From Physcousia sp015060555 (GTDB lineage: Bacteria > Bacteroidota > Bacteroidia > Bacteroidales > Bacteroidaceae): a DNA stretch of 64,000 bases. Shown in pieces: positions 34,401-49,400 of this stretch (the first letter of the stretch is position 1; every line of letters begins with the position of its first letter). Under the pieces are notes generated by a model that saw nothing but the letters and a program-made list of their open reading frames with translations, was not told where the DNA came from and searched no databases. The stretch is taken from positions 18,656 to 82,655 of the forward strand of contig SUYG01000028.1 of the NCBI GenBank assembly GCA_015060555.1, given 5' to 3'. A program made the position numbers and the translations under genes.

Positions 34401-37400
34401 CAAGGAATTCCACACAGGCTGTCACCAAGATAAATCAATCGCTACTTTGCACTCCCCCATTTCGGTGACGGGTGGCGACTACGATGAGTTCTACCTCACA
34501 GGCCTTTATCGAGGCGATGTGGCCAGTAAAGGTGACAATGCCGAATGCTACATCAACGGTGGCCGTTTTGGCATCGTATGCGGCGCTGGCATGGAAGGCA
34601 TCGGCAAGAACGATGGTGCCGACAACACCGGTAACATCTCCTGGCTGATCCAAAATGCCGACATCAACGAGTTCTATGCCGGTGGCCTCAACGCAGCCAA
34701 GCCGGTAACGGGCAACCTCAGCACAACCATCACAGACAGCTACGTAGGCATCTTCTGCGGTGGCCCCAAGTTCGGCGACATGAGTGTCGGGAAGACCGTG
34801 ACCACCAATGCTACCAACTGCAAGTTTGGCACCTTCTTCGGTGCCGGTTACGGTGGTAATTCCTACAGCCGTTATGCTCCAACGAACCAGAACAACCAGA
34901 TTAACATCGATTGGAACAACTGGTTGAAAGATCATTATAAGCAAGACTATAATGCCACTTATGCTGGTGTTTCTACCCAGTACAACTATCAGTTCCTGCC
35001 GATGTCGAGTAATGTGGACAATGTATGCCGTATTTTTGTGGAGTATGTGAAATTCTCGTTGGCTACCACACGTAATGTCACCTCCAACCTCACGGGTTGC
35101 ACCGTGACAGGCAACTTCTATGGTGGCGGCAGCTTAGGTAAGGTCGATGGCGATGTCACCTCCACGCTGACGAATTGCACCCTGAATGGGGATGCGTTCG
35201 GCGCGGGCTTCTCTGGTTCTCTGCCTGAAGTGGAGGTTGACAGTCTCGGTTTCAGAGTAGAACCTTTATACTATGAAAGTTTCGGTACCTACCGCCAAGG
35301 TGTGAAAGGCGTGACCACGACCTACACATGGAGCCACAAGGATGTCGTCAACAATACTGCTTCAGCTATTGACAAGACCAATCATATCCTCTACACCACA
35401 GAGGATCTGACAACCCTCGGAACAGTGGCTGGCACAGCCACCCTGAACATTGAAGGGACGACGACCGTAGCCGGCAATGTGTATGGCGGTGGTGAGTCAA
35501 GCGATGTCACCGATAAGAAAGGCGAGAAAGAAGCTGCTGTCGTTGTCAATGTCAATAGTGGTACCATCAGCCACGATGTCTATGGCGGCGGTAAGGGTGA
35601 GACAACCACTGTCAGCGGTAACATAACCGTGAACATCGGCGCCAAGAGTGGCGAGGCTCCAAGTGTCACCTACACGGGTAACGGCACTGTGAACGGTGAT
35701 GTCTATGGCGGCTCAGCTCTCGGCAATGTCAACGCAACGAAGGAAGCTGGCTACGACTACGAGACAGATCCCAATGCGCACATCAGTGCAACAACAGGGA
35801 AAAAGGCAGAGGTGAACATCTACAAGGGTACAGTCAGCGGCAGTGTCTTTGGTGGCGGCCGCGGAGATCTGGCGAGCTTGGGCGATGGTCACTCTGATAT
35901 CGATGCCCGCAACTTCGGTCCTACCTTCGTCAATATGGAGGGTGGTACCGTAAGTGCTGCCGTCTATGGCGGTGCCAATGTCAATGGTGTACTGAAAAAC
36001 TCGGCTACAGTTACGATTACTGGCGGTACGATCAGTACGTCCGAAGGTGATGTCGAGAATGTCGTCTTCGGCGGCGGCTTCGGTCAGTCAACCATTGTCA
36101 ATGGCGATGTGACAGTGAATATAGGAACAAAGTCTGGAGGTAATGCAACTATCAACGGTCATGTCTATGGCGGTTCTGCCTTGGGTGGCGTGAATGTCTC
36201 CGACACATCCGGAACCCCTGTTGACAATACCAAGACCGACGTGAACCTCTTCAGCGGCACCATCCATGGTAATGTATTTGGTGGCGGCTTGGGCCGACAG
36301 GCGAAGGATGCAGTTCTTTACACGGCCGAAGATCCAGAAGTGGTCGCAGGTACTAAAACCACAGAAGATGTTAAGACTCCCGCAGAAACAGAAGTTGCAG
36401 CCATCGTGGGCGGTAATGTCAACGTGCTGCTTGATGGTGCCACCCTCACCTACTCCGAGCCGAACCCGACAACGGGACAGGTCTTCGGCGGTAACAACCT
36501 GAACGGTACGCCGAAGGGGCACATCCTGGTTCATGCAAAACGGACGGTTCCCGTAGAAGGTCAGGCCTACGATATCGCTGCTGTCTATGGTGGTGGTAAC
36601 GAGGCAGACTATAACCCCACGAACGACGACTATGCCGAAGTGGTGATTGAAGGTTGTTCCGTCACCAGCATCAAGGATGTCTATGGTGGTGGTAATGCCG
36701 CAGCCGTGCCAGCCACGGAGGTATGGGTTCTGGCTGCAAAGAAGATTGAAAACCTCTTTGGTGGTGGTAACGGTGTCTTGGGTGCAGACCACGCAGCTCA
36801 CGTAGGTTTCCATCGTAATGACGACCTTACCAAGAGCGACTATGCCAACGGCTCTGGTAAGACTTTTGTCAACTTAGTCGGCGGTAAGATTCAGAATGTT
36901 TTTGGCGGAAGTAACAGTAACGGTGACATCCGTGAAGGTGCCAATATCTTGATGCCGAAGCAATCGGATTATGCAGGAACGGCTAGCCTGAACTCTCCCG
37001 AGAACTGTACACTGGACGTTCAGCATATCTACGGTGGCGGTAAGAACGCCGACATGAGCGGCGGCACCAACATCGTCCTGGGCTGTATGCCGGATGTATG
37101 GACGGGTGAGATCTATGCCGGTGCACAGAATGCTGATGTGACCGGCGATGTCAGCCTGACCATCACCAGCGGTAAGTTCTATCGCGTCTTTGGCGGTAAC
37201 AAGGACGGCGGAATGCTGAAAGGTTCCATCAAGGTAAATATCGAGGAAACGGGCGAGTGTGATGTACCTATCGTCATCGGTGAACTGTATGGTGGCGGTA
37301 ACCTGGCCGGTTACTCCATCTACGGCTACAAGAACACGGGAACTGAGTTGGCTCCTGTTTGGGAACCACGGACTGCAGCCGAACTAAAGACAGACATAAG

Positions 37401-40400
37401 AAATAGGCCTGAAAACGCCGGGAAGACAGACGAAGAACTTGAAGCAATCTTCCAGGCAGAGAAATACAACAACCCGCGGCTGAATGTCCAGGCCTTCACA
37501 AGCATCGGTAAAATCTTCGGCGGCGGCTTCCAGGCATTGATGATTGCCGACCCGCAGGTGGACATCGATGTGGTGAAAGGCAGTCATGCCAACACGGCCC
37601 GCCCTGAAGAAACGATAGAGAATGTTCCCATCAAGAAGAAGAACGAATCAACCGGCGCTATCGAAGATGCCACGATAACCCTCCATCTTCCCGCGCACGA
37701 AGAGAACAAGATTGGTGCCATCGAACATGTCTTCGGCGGCGGTAATCTGGCTGAGGTCATCGGTGATGCCACCGTGAACATCGGCACCGAGACGAAGTCA
37801 TACTTCATCACAGAACCCACACAATTCAGAGTGGATCCTGCCACACCCTTGACACCGGTAGCCGAAGGAACCTACGCAGGCTTGTATGAAACCACCGTTG
37901 AAGGTGCTATCATCACGGGCAATGTCTATGGTGGCGGTCAGGATGCCGTGATCACAGGTAACACACAGGTGAATATCTGTGCTAAGAAAGGCGAAGGTGA
38001 CACCTACGATAAAGTGACAGCCAATAGCGCTACGGTGAAGATTGCCGGCGATGTCTTCGGTGCCGGTAAAGGTCAGACTACCGCTGTCAACTATGCAACC
38101 ATCGTCATGGGCGGCGGTGCCGTTGGAAAGAGCGTCTATGGCGGTGGTGAGCTGGGTTGTGTGAACAAAGACACCCATATCACCATCATGGATGGCGAGA
38201 TTGGCGACCCCTTGGTTGAACGGGGCGGTGCCACCATCGGTAATGTCTATGGTGGCGGTCAGGGCAGCCTTGACACCAATCATCTGGATGCCGGCCTCAT
38301 CAAGGGTAACACCAATGTGAATATCACGGGCGGTGCCATCTACCATAATATATACGGTGGCGGTGCCTACGGTTCCGTGGGAACCTACACCTACGATCCC
38401 TCGACACATGTGAATACACGTGTTATAGACACCGGTACGGCTAATATCACCATCACCGGCGGTACCATCGGTATCAATGGTAAGGAGAATGGTATGGTTT
38501 TCGGCTCCTCGCGCGGTGATGTGGCCAAGCCTACATACGGCGAAGAGCCCAATAAGATAGACCCGAACAACCTGTTGGCGTGGGCCTTTGAGACGAATGT
38601 CACCATCGGACTGTCGGAAGCTGAGTTCGAGGCTCAGAAGGCCAATGAACCCTATAATTCATACGCGAGCTACGAGACCTATAAGACTACCGGGGCTCCG
38701 CATATCAAGGGCTCGGTCTATGGTAGCGGCGAGAACGGTCACACCTTCCAAGACACCCACGTCACCATCAACAGCGGTACGATTGGTATCAACAGCGATG
38801 AGGTGGTTGTTTATAAAGACGATCCCACTGACGCATCGAGAGAAACTTTCAACGATAAGGCATACAACTACCCCTACCGCGGTAATGTCTATGGCGGCGG
38901 CTGCGGTACGGACAAGTATTGGGATGATGCCAACGAGGACGGGATAAAAGATCCGGGCGAGGAGCATTACAACCCCAAAGCAGGTATTGTTCAGGGCACC
39001 ACACACGTTGTCATCAACGGCGGAACCATCGTCCGCAACCTCTATGGCGCAGGTGCCATGGGTTCTGTTGACGAACTCTCTTCTATTAAAATCAAAGGCG
39101 GTAATGTCGGTGCCACGGGCAGCAACGGCGGTTATGTCTATGCTGCAGCACGTGGCGACGAAGTGCTTGACGATGCTCATCAGGCATACGTCGGTTCATC
39201 GGCACTGACCGTCAGCGGTGGCACCGTCAATGGCGATGCTTTCGGCGGTGGCCAGAACGGTATTGTCAAGGGAGCTGTGACCGTCACCCTGACAGGCGGC
39301 GAACTGAAGAAGGATGTCTATGGCGGCGGCGCGCTGGCCAAGACGAATACAGAATATGATGCCACCGAGCATCCGACGTATGTCACTACGGTCAACTTGG
39401 GTAACGCAAGCACAGGTGCCACCATCGATGGCAACCTCTATGGCGGCGGTCTGGGACGCAACGCAGCAGCTGCCGAGGGAACGCCTGGCGACCCGGGCTA
39501 TGTAGCAGCTGTTACGGCTATCGAAGCCGATGTCAAGGGTCCCATCACGGTGACGGTCACCAAGGGCTTGGCCACGAATGTGTTCGGATGTAACAACGTC
39601 AACGGTTCGCCGCAGAGCACAGTGACGGTGAACATCAATGGCACGGATGCGCCCGATGATGTCACCCGCCCCTTACCGATTCGCAATGTCTATGGCGGCG
39701 GTAATATGGCGGCATACACCTATACGGACAGCAGTCATCCCCAGAACCTGCAAGTCAATATCACTGGTGGCACCATGGACAATGTCTTCGGCGGCGGCCT
39801 CAGCGCTGATGTGTATGGCGGTATCAATGTCAATGTCAGCGGCGGCACCATCAAGAATGATGTCTATGGCGGTGGTGCACTGGCTAATACGAATACGGGG
39901 AACTGGAATCCCAACAAAGCTGCCACAACGTATGATAAGGTTTCCTTCTTGACGGTGGGAACTTCTGTGGTGACGGGCTACTATACACGCACAGGAGCAG
40001 GAACAGTAGGAGATCCCTATGTCTATACAGAGGTGACGGAGGCTAATACCAAAGCAGCTGAAAGCACCACGTATTATAGGAAAGTTACTGGTGGCTGGGC
40101 CAGCGATACCAACACTTCCAAAATATACAAGACCAATGTCACATTGACTGGCGGTATCATGGGTAATGCTTATGGTGGCGGTTTGGGCGATGTGGACACA
40201 CCGGTTTACGTTTACGGTGATGTAACTGTCAATCTCAATAAAGACGTTTCCAGTTCCACCGAGGGTGCCGCCTTCACACGTGAGACGGCTACCAATATAA
40301 CGGTTAGCGGCAAGAATTATCCGTCAATCCCCATAACAGGTTCCATTTTTGGATGTAACAACGTCAACGGAACACCGAGGGGTGATGTCCTGGTTGAGGT

Positions 40401-43400
40401 CTTTGCTACGAGACAGTTAAATGCTGCCGGAACAGCCGTCATCACTGGACATAGCCCGAATGCTGATAATGAAAATTATGAAGTTCAGGCAGTCTATGGT
40501 GGCGGCAACCAAGCCGACTACCAACCACTTGCAGACAAAAAGACGCAGGTGATTATCCGTGGGTGTGATGAAACGAGTATAGAGAAAGTGTATGGCGGTG
40601 GAAACTCTGCTGCCGTGCCAGAGACCGATGTTGTCATCTGGGGATCTTATGATATCAGTGATGCCTTTGGTGGTGGCAATGGCAGTCTGCCTATTAAACG
40701 AGGCGGCGTATGGATTGAGAATGCCGGTTCTGAGGTGTATCACGACACGAATGTCGAATGTAAGGGTGGTAAGATTGGTAATGTCTTTGGTGGTAGCGAT
40801 GCTAAGGGTAACGTATATGGAACTATGCGTACCGATGTTAAACATCCTGAAGGTGACTGCGCATTAAAAATCACCAAGATCTATGGCGCGAGTAAAGAAG
40901 CCGATGTTGATGGTGATGTAAGCGTGATCATCAATGGCTGCTCATCAGATGCAATTGAATATGTTTGCGGCGGTTCCTATAATGCAAACATCAGAGGAGA
41001 CATCACCTTGACAATCACAAGCGGTATCTTTAAGAATGTCTATGGTGGTAATGATGCCCGAGGAAGTATCGGAGGCAATATTACTGTCAATATTCAGGAA
41101 GAAGATGAGTGTAAGCCTATCATTATTCAGAATCTGGTAGGTGGCGGTTTTGCCGCCGACTATCCCGGTATGGATTCAAAGACTGGCAGTAATGCCAAAC
41201 GAATCCGAAGAGATGGTGATGGCAAATATATTACCGGTACATATGATGATTTCTTAAGTGGAAAGATTACTGTCAACGTTAAGTCTGCGACCCGAATAGA
41301 CAACATCTATGGCGGCGGCTTCAGAGCAGACGTTAATGGTGACACTGAGGTGAACATCAATATGATTAAAGGACATTGGGCAGGTGCACAAGCACCCGAT
41401 GGTTACACGAACCTGCCTAACGTTCATCAAGCCGACTATGCTAAGGTGATGGGACTCACAGTGGGGACTACACCCGTTACAGGCTATTATGAATGGAATG
41501 GTAGTAGCTATGTGGTTACCAGTGACGAGACAGCTCAAAGCGGCAAGACATATTATGCACACAATGTATATGCCATTGATGATGCCATTGGTACCATTGG
41601 CAACGTCTATGCTGGCGGTAATGAAGGTAATGTCTATGGCGACGCAACAGTAAACATTGGTTCTGAGACCACTATTCCAGCCATGTATCGCGACGGAGCT
41701 GGTAATTTTGTTACTCATAAAGATGACAATGATGTCTTAGTAATCGATTATCAGGATGCTACTGTTTTAGGTGCCAACATCACAGGCGACGTCTTTGGTG
41801 GCGGAAACCTGGCACATGTGGGTAACTACCATTTGGACGTTGTAGACGGGAAAACGGTTGATGTGATAGATGTGGTTGGTAACACCTCCGTGAACATCGG
41901 TGTCAAGGACGACCCGTCCACACCAGCCGTTGTAGATTACAAAGCTGTAGCTGAAGGCTCTGAAAAGGTTAAGATTGCCGGTAATGTATTCGGTGGCGGT
42001 AAGGGTGAAGCCGACTCCTTCAGGTGTGGCAAAGCCATGGTGACCGGTGGCACCAATGTAAGAATCGGTAACGGTACCATCGGTAACGGCACGACAGGAG
42101 GTAATGTCTATGGCGGCGGTAAGGTTGGTCGAATAGAGGGAAGCACGGCTGTGACGGTTGGCTACACTGTCGGTGCTACAAGTGCACCTGAGATCAAGGG
42201 CAACGTATTCGGTGCCGGTCAGGGTTTGAGCACACATGGCTACTCTGCTCTGGTGCGTGGCAATACGACGGTCACCGTTGACGGCAATGCCAAGATAGGA
42301 AAGAGCGTCTATGGCGGTGGCGAGATAGCTTCAGTAGGTAGATATACCGTTGCCCAAACGGCAGAAGAGGCTACAGCACATAACGTGGAAATCGGTATGC
42401 CCTATTCACTGGCCAACAGTGGCAGCGGTATTTGTACCGTCACGGTAAGAGGCAATGCAGAGATTGGTCCCAACAGCATGACGATGCCGACCTTCACCGG
42501 GCATGTCTTCGGTGGCGGTAAGGGCGTCCTGCCCTATGAGGGCTTTGTGGAACCCAATAAGCCTTGGCGTATATTACCTTCCGGTGCCTCGGAGTATTAT
42601 TCTGATGAAGTAAGTTACCTGAAATATGTGGAGACGCTGGCGTTAGCCACCCAAACCGATGTGACCATCGGTGGCAATGCCTTCATCAAGGGCTCCGTCT
42701 ATGGCGGCAGTGAGAACGGTATCGTACAGCACGATACACACGTGCTGATAGCAAGCGGTCAGATTGGTTGTGGAAAGAATACCACAGAACGTCATCCTGC
42801 CGGAGTCTGGGCTGCGGACTATACTCCAACAGCAGAGACTGATTTGGAGTGTGCAAGCTGGGGATACGGTCTGGCTGCATCAGCTGCTGACAAGTTTGCT
42901 CCTTACGATAAATATGCCAACGAAGCTGGCTATGATTCCAAGGGAGGTAGAACTACTGGTGACGACGGCCACACCTATTACGGCAACGTGTATGGCGGCG
43001 GCTCGGGTAAAGACCCGTACAAGCCAGGTAAGTGGCACCGCAAGGCCGGTCTTGTAGGCGGCAAGACTCAGGTCGATATCACCGGCGGTCACATCCTGAC
43101 CAACATGTATGGTGGCAACGAAATGACCGACGTGGGTCTCTACTCTAATGATGCTGTTCATGGTACACCTACAGTACCTGTATCAGGAGGTAAGTGCACG
43201 ATTAACATGGTGGGCGGTACCCTCGGTGTGCCTCGCACCGTGGCTCGTATGATAGCGCATCCCGTGACCTGTTACCTCTTCGGTGCAGGCAAGGGCGACC
43301 CGCGCACTTTCTTCAACACATGGACCAATGTCACTGAGACCGAAGTGAACATCTCGGGTACTGCCCGCATCTATGGCTCAACATTCGGTGGAGGTGAGGA

Positions 43401-46400
43401 CGGTCACGTCATCACAAACTCCACTACCAACATTGGCGGCACCGTAAATATCGACCTCAATGGCGATGGTGATACGGACGACACGGGTGAGACATTCACT
43501 GCTGATAGCGAAAAGCTGAAGATTGGCACCACCGGCACCTCATACGTTGATGGTAACGTCTTCGGTGGCGGTCGTGGTTACTCGGGTACGGCTCTGACGG
43601 CAGGTAGCACTGGTGGTAACGTGACAGTGAATATTTCCGGTGGCACCATGCTCGGCTCCATCTATGGCGGTGGCCGTCTGGCATCGGTGGGTATCGACTT
43701 TACACCTGCTTCCGACCACTCCTACGGACAGCTCCATGACGATGACAACAGTCACACGTATGGCCATGTCACAATCAATATCAGCGGTGAAAACACAGTC
43801 ATTGGTAATGGAACAACAGAGGCTGGAACAGGCCACTCTGTGGGTGGTAATGTCTTCGGAGGTTCGATGGGTCGTATCACACTGCTCGATAAAACGCTGA
43901 ATCCATTATGGCCTAAGCTGGCTGTAGTCAAGACGTCAGAGATTAGCATTACAGGTGGTACCATTTGGAACAATGTCTATGGTGGTAGTGAGTATGGTAT
44001 CGTACGTGACAAGGCAATTGTGAATATTGGCGGTACAAGGAATAAGTCTACGGATGTTGTTACTCCTTCAGGTACTCCTACAATCCACGGCAGCGTTTAT
44101 GGTGGTGGCTATGGCAGTGACGATACGACTCCGACGCTCATCACAGCTGGAGAATATGCGACAGGACAAGATTACATTTTTACCCCGATGATATGGACTG
44201 GCTGCGTTTCTGGCGACACAGAAGTCAATATCGCTGGCGGTACAGTGAAGAAGAATGTCTATGGTGGTGGTGAGATAGCATCAGTAGGCCTTATCAACTG
44301 TCATGTGGAAGAGAATGAGAATGGTGACATCACCATCGGAACTAAGAAATATAGATATACAAACAGAACGAAGCACGATGACATACAAGGTTCTGGAGCC
44401 GATGAGGAAGCTTATGGCTTTGCTCTAAGCTGGCCATATAAATTTGAGTTTATCCCTGCGGATCCAAAATCTGACCACGTCGGTGGTAAAGCGACTGTTA
44501 ATGTCACAGGTGGTCATATCGGTAGTACTACTTGGGACGACCGTACTGGCTATGTGTTCGGTGGAAGTAAGGGACAAGTTGCCTTCAAGAAAAAAGTTGG
44601 AGATGAACTTGTCAATATCACAGATATTCACGAACAGCGCTACGTTGAGGGTCTCTGTGCCAATGTGCGTGAGACCGAGGTGAACATTAAGTACAGTTCT
44701 ACACCTTCAGACAAGACTCCTTCAAACATCGGGGCTGAGGCGAATTGCATCATGGGTGCTGTCTATGGCGGTGGCGAAGATGGTCATGTATATGAGAATG
44801 CAGCTGTCAACATCACCAATGGTTTGATTGGCCTGAGCGTCTATGGCGGCGGTAAGGGCGAAGGAACCTTTACAGGAACCAAGTATGTCTATAATGAATC
44901 TACAAAGACATGGACATTGACGGATAATGTACCAAATATGCCAAGCTGGACAGCCGGTAAGGTATATGGTAATACCTCTATCACGATGAGTGATGGTCAT
45001 GTCATGGGTAATGTCTATGGTGGCGGTAACTTAGGCTCCGTAGGTAAGGGTAACTATGCCGGCGGTACGGATGATTACTATCCTGCAGGTTATGGTGAGA
45101 CATTAAAGAGTGATCCTCTATGGACAAAAACCGAAGGCTTTAATCCTGATGCTGAAATCACCGAATCTAACAAGCCGACATCCATGGCTGACTATTTCTT
45201 AAGCAGTGGAAAATGTACCATTAGCATTACAGGTGGAACCGTTGGTACGCTGAATGGTCTCTATGGCTATATTTATGGAACGTCTAAGGGTACGCCGACA
45301 GGTATGGTCTTTGGTGGTAGCCGTGGTCGTGCTGCACAAGATGTCGGAAAACTTTCGCCACGCTATAATTATGCACCTGACTTCTTCTTAGGTTATGTGA
45401 ACAATACCGATGTCACTATTGGTACGCGGGATGCAGCCACGGGTCCCACCATCTACAGTCAGGTCTTTGGTGGTGGTCGTGACGGTCATGTACGAGGCAG
45501 TGCCAAAGTAGAAGTCAACTCGGGTACTATCGGCCAAACTTATGACCAATCAGAATCTTATGAAGATGCAAGTCTGCGTGACTACCAACGTTATCACCGA
45601 GGCAATGTCTATGGCTCTGGTTCGGGTCTGGGAACATGGAATGGTACGGACCATGGAACTTCTTCAGGTTCTGTGACCCGCAACACGACGGTGGATATCT
45701 ATGGCGGTACTATATATAATAATGTATATGGCGGTGGTGCTATGGCTACGGTCGGTCCTCCGAAGATTGCCAATCCGAATTTTGCACCTGAGACATGGTC
45801 GAAGTGTACGGTAAATATCTATGGTGGTACCATTGGAAGCGGAAAAGAATATGAAAGTGTTTATATGTCGGACTTCGACAAGTATGGCTATGGTGGCTGC
45901 GTCTATGGTGCCAGCCGTGGTAGCCGTGGTGGCACATCGGGTGACTTGGCAGCCGGAGAAACCATTGAAAGCTATGCTACCGTTCTGTGGACAGAGGTGA
46001 ACATCAAGCCTCATCCTACAGACCGCAGCAAGGATGCTGTCATTGCTGGTAACGTCTATGGCGGTGCCCGTGGTGGTCAGGTGAAGAAGGATACCAAGGT
46101 GAGCCTCACTGGTGGTGTTGTCAAGCACAACACCTATGGTGGCGGTCAAGGTACAACAGAAATCGCAGCCGATGTCTTAGGTAATACCACTGTGAAGCTG
46201 AATGAAGGTGTGGCTGAAAAAGATGCTAAGGGTTGCATCGTAGATAAGGTATTCGGCTGTAACGACCTGAACGGTACACCGAAGGGACACGTTCTGGTGC
46301 ATGTCTATGCTACGCAGACTGATGGTCGAGATAAAGTGTCAACTAAAGCGGCTCTTCCTCCTGCCTATTCAGCAAATAAGGCTTCAGATGAGGGCTATAA

Positions 46401-49400
46401 GGCTTGGCTGGACCGACTGAAAACAGAGGCTACACAAGAAGGAGGACTTGCTAGCGATAACACTGTTATCACTGATGCAAACACTCTCTTGACCAGTTTG
46501 TCTTCAACAGAAGAGAAAGATTTGACTGATGCTAACAAGACCGCTATTACCAATGCCGCAAAGGCTATCGACGATGCGATGAATGGTCTGTATGATTCGT
46601 ATGTCTATGATGTAGCGGCCGTCTATGGCGGTGGTGACTTGGCACCATACGAACCTACCAGTAGCGAGGAAAAGACAGAGGTCATCATCGAAGGCTGTGA
46701 TGTCACCAGCATCCGCCAGGTATATGGCGGTGGTAATGCTGCTTCCGTCCCTGCTACCGATGTGACGGTGAAATCATGTTATATCATTGACGAGCTCTTT
46801 GGTGGTGGTAACGGTAAAGATAACTACCAAAAAGATGGCAAGTGGTATGAGAACCCCGGTGCTCACATCGGTTATACACAGTTTGCTTATTATGTTAAAC
46901 CTGAAGATGCAGGCTATGATGCAGATACACACGGCACTGGTGCTGATGAAGCTCACAAATACAAAGCCCTTGTACCAGATGCGGCAAATGATGATGAAGT
47001 AGGAGCAGATGCAGCGAAGGCATATCGCCAAGAGCATTACAGATATGGCACGGGTGTGGCTTCATCACTTATTAATGGTGGTCATGTCCATAAATCCTAT
47101 GGCGGTAGTAACGAGAAGGGTAATATCAGTGGTGAAATCAATTCACAGATTCAACAGGTGGGTACTTGTCGCATCGTTACTGATGGTACATACGGTGGCA
47201 GTAAGAGTGCTACTACCGATGCTACTATTATCGTTATCCTCGACTGTGTTGAAAATGGCGGTAATTTCTATGGCGGCTCCTACAAAGCGAATATCAATAG
47301 TGATGTGAACATCCATATCACCAATGGTAATTACACGAAAGTCTTTGGCGGTAACGACCGAGCCGGTACGGTTAATGGTAAGATCACGATTACGATAGAG
47401 GAGTACGGCTGTACGCCTATTGAGATTGATGAATTGTATGCTGGTGGTAATCTGGCTCCTTACTCTGTCTATGGTTTTAAGGCCGAGACTCAAAAAGCCA
47501 AGGATGCAAACGGGAATGACATAGCAGACCTTGACCAGCGCATTCCTTACAGGGCTGGCGAGGTTGGTGCACGAACAACTCCTTATTGGGATCCTCGTAT
47601 CAACATCATCTCTGCAACAAGGATTGGTGCAATCTATGGTGGTGGATATGGTGCAGGCGCTACGTTGATTGGTAACCCGCATATCAATGTCAATATGACG
47701 GAGGGTAGAATCCGTGCTAAATATGCAGATTTCAAAACCGAATACGAGAGTTATGATGATGCTACTGATGGAAGTGGCGATAAAGTCATTCCTATCGGCA
47801 CCATTGGCTCTATCTATGGTGGTGGTAACCTGGCTTCTGTCGAAGGTGACACCTATTTGGAGATTGGTACGGGTCAGTGGATAGCATCGTGGGATGCCAA
47901 TGGCGCCCCGGTATGGGAATCGACTAATGCCGGCGGCGTTAAGTACTCGTATAAGGAAAAGGTTCCTGCCGTTTACTACAGTCAGGCAGAATGTAATGAG
48001 TATAATGCAGCTAATGTCTCGGGGTATATCGCTAGTGGCACTGCACTGAGTGCTGAGCAGGTAACATTAGTCAATACTTTGTTGGGAACCAGCTATACTG
48101 CTAATCAAACTATTTCCGAGGCAGATGCTAATGTTTATAATGCTACATTAACAGGTGCAAGAAGGACTACTGATGCCAAGATTGAAGCTGTTTGGGCATG
48201 GTACGATGCAGATGGTAATGAGATGGCTGCTCCGCCTGCCCTGGATCCTCGCAATGCGGCCACCATTACCGGTAATGTATTCGGTGGTGGTAAGGGTATT
48301 GCTGAAACGTCGGGTTCAACGGCATTCACCTGTTCAAAAGGTATGGTGGGTGTCGCTGGCGAAGGTCTTACCAACCCTGTTGGTGGAACAAGCGTCATCA
48401 TTGCTAACGGTACCGTGGGAACGCTTGAAGGCGAAGAGGGATCTAAGACGCTTAAAGCGGGTACCGGTAACGTCTATGGCGGTGGTGAGATAGGCCGTGT
48501 AGAGAAGAACACGGTAGTCACCATCGGTGTGACACCAAAGGAAGGTGAAACGATTGATAACACCAAGTTCAAGCCTACTATCTGGGGTAGCGTATTCGGT
48601 GCCGGTAAGGGTGTTGATACTCATGGCTACTCTGCGCTAGTACGTGGTAACAGTACTGTCACCATCCAGGGCTTTGCAAAGGTGGGAGAAAGCGTCTATG
48701 GCGGCGGCGAGATTGCCTCAGTAGGTAGATATAATGTCATTGGTGGAGTTCCTACTTCATTGAAGAATGAAAAAAGTGGTAACTGTATTGTTACAGTCCG
48801 TGACAATGCAGAAATTGGTCCTAATAATATGACGATGTTCCATGTGGATGGAAGCGGATATATTGTTGCTAATGACCAGCCTGATAACTCTGGCCACGTC
48901 TTTGGTGCTGGTAAGGGAGCTATGCCTGTAGCGGATTATACTACCGCACAACACATGACGAATGAAAATGAGATGGCTGGGTTTACATCGGAAGCTGATT
49001 ACCTTAAGTACATAGAGACGCTGGGATTGGCTACTCAAACTGAGGTGACTATTGGTGGAAACGCCTTCGTCAAGGGTGATGTCTTTGGCGGTTCCGAGCA
49101 AGGATTTGTGCAGCATGATACGCATGTTACCATAGAAGGCAATTGCCAGATTGGTAATGGTTATGTGCAGATGAATGCTGACGGTGAGTACTTGGCAAGG
49201 ACATCCAGATATAGTCTTAACCGCCGTTATACAGACACAGAGTGGTCGGATGGTCACCTCACCGGTGTAGCTGGATATGAAAATTCTCTGCCCGAATGTG
49301 CAAGCTGGGAGTATGGACAGGCTACAGGCGATGCCAAATATGCTTCTCACGATATATATGCAGGCGCTACAGGTTATGACTCTAAGGGCGGTAGTAAGAT

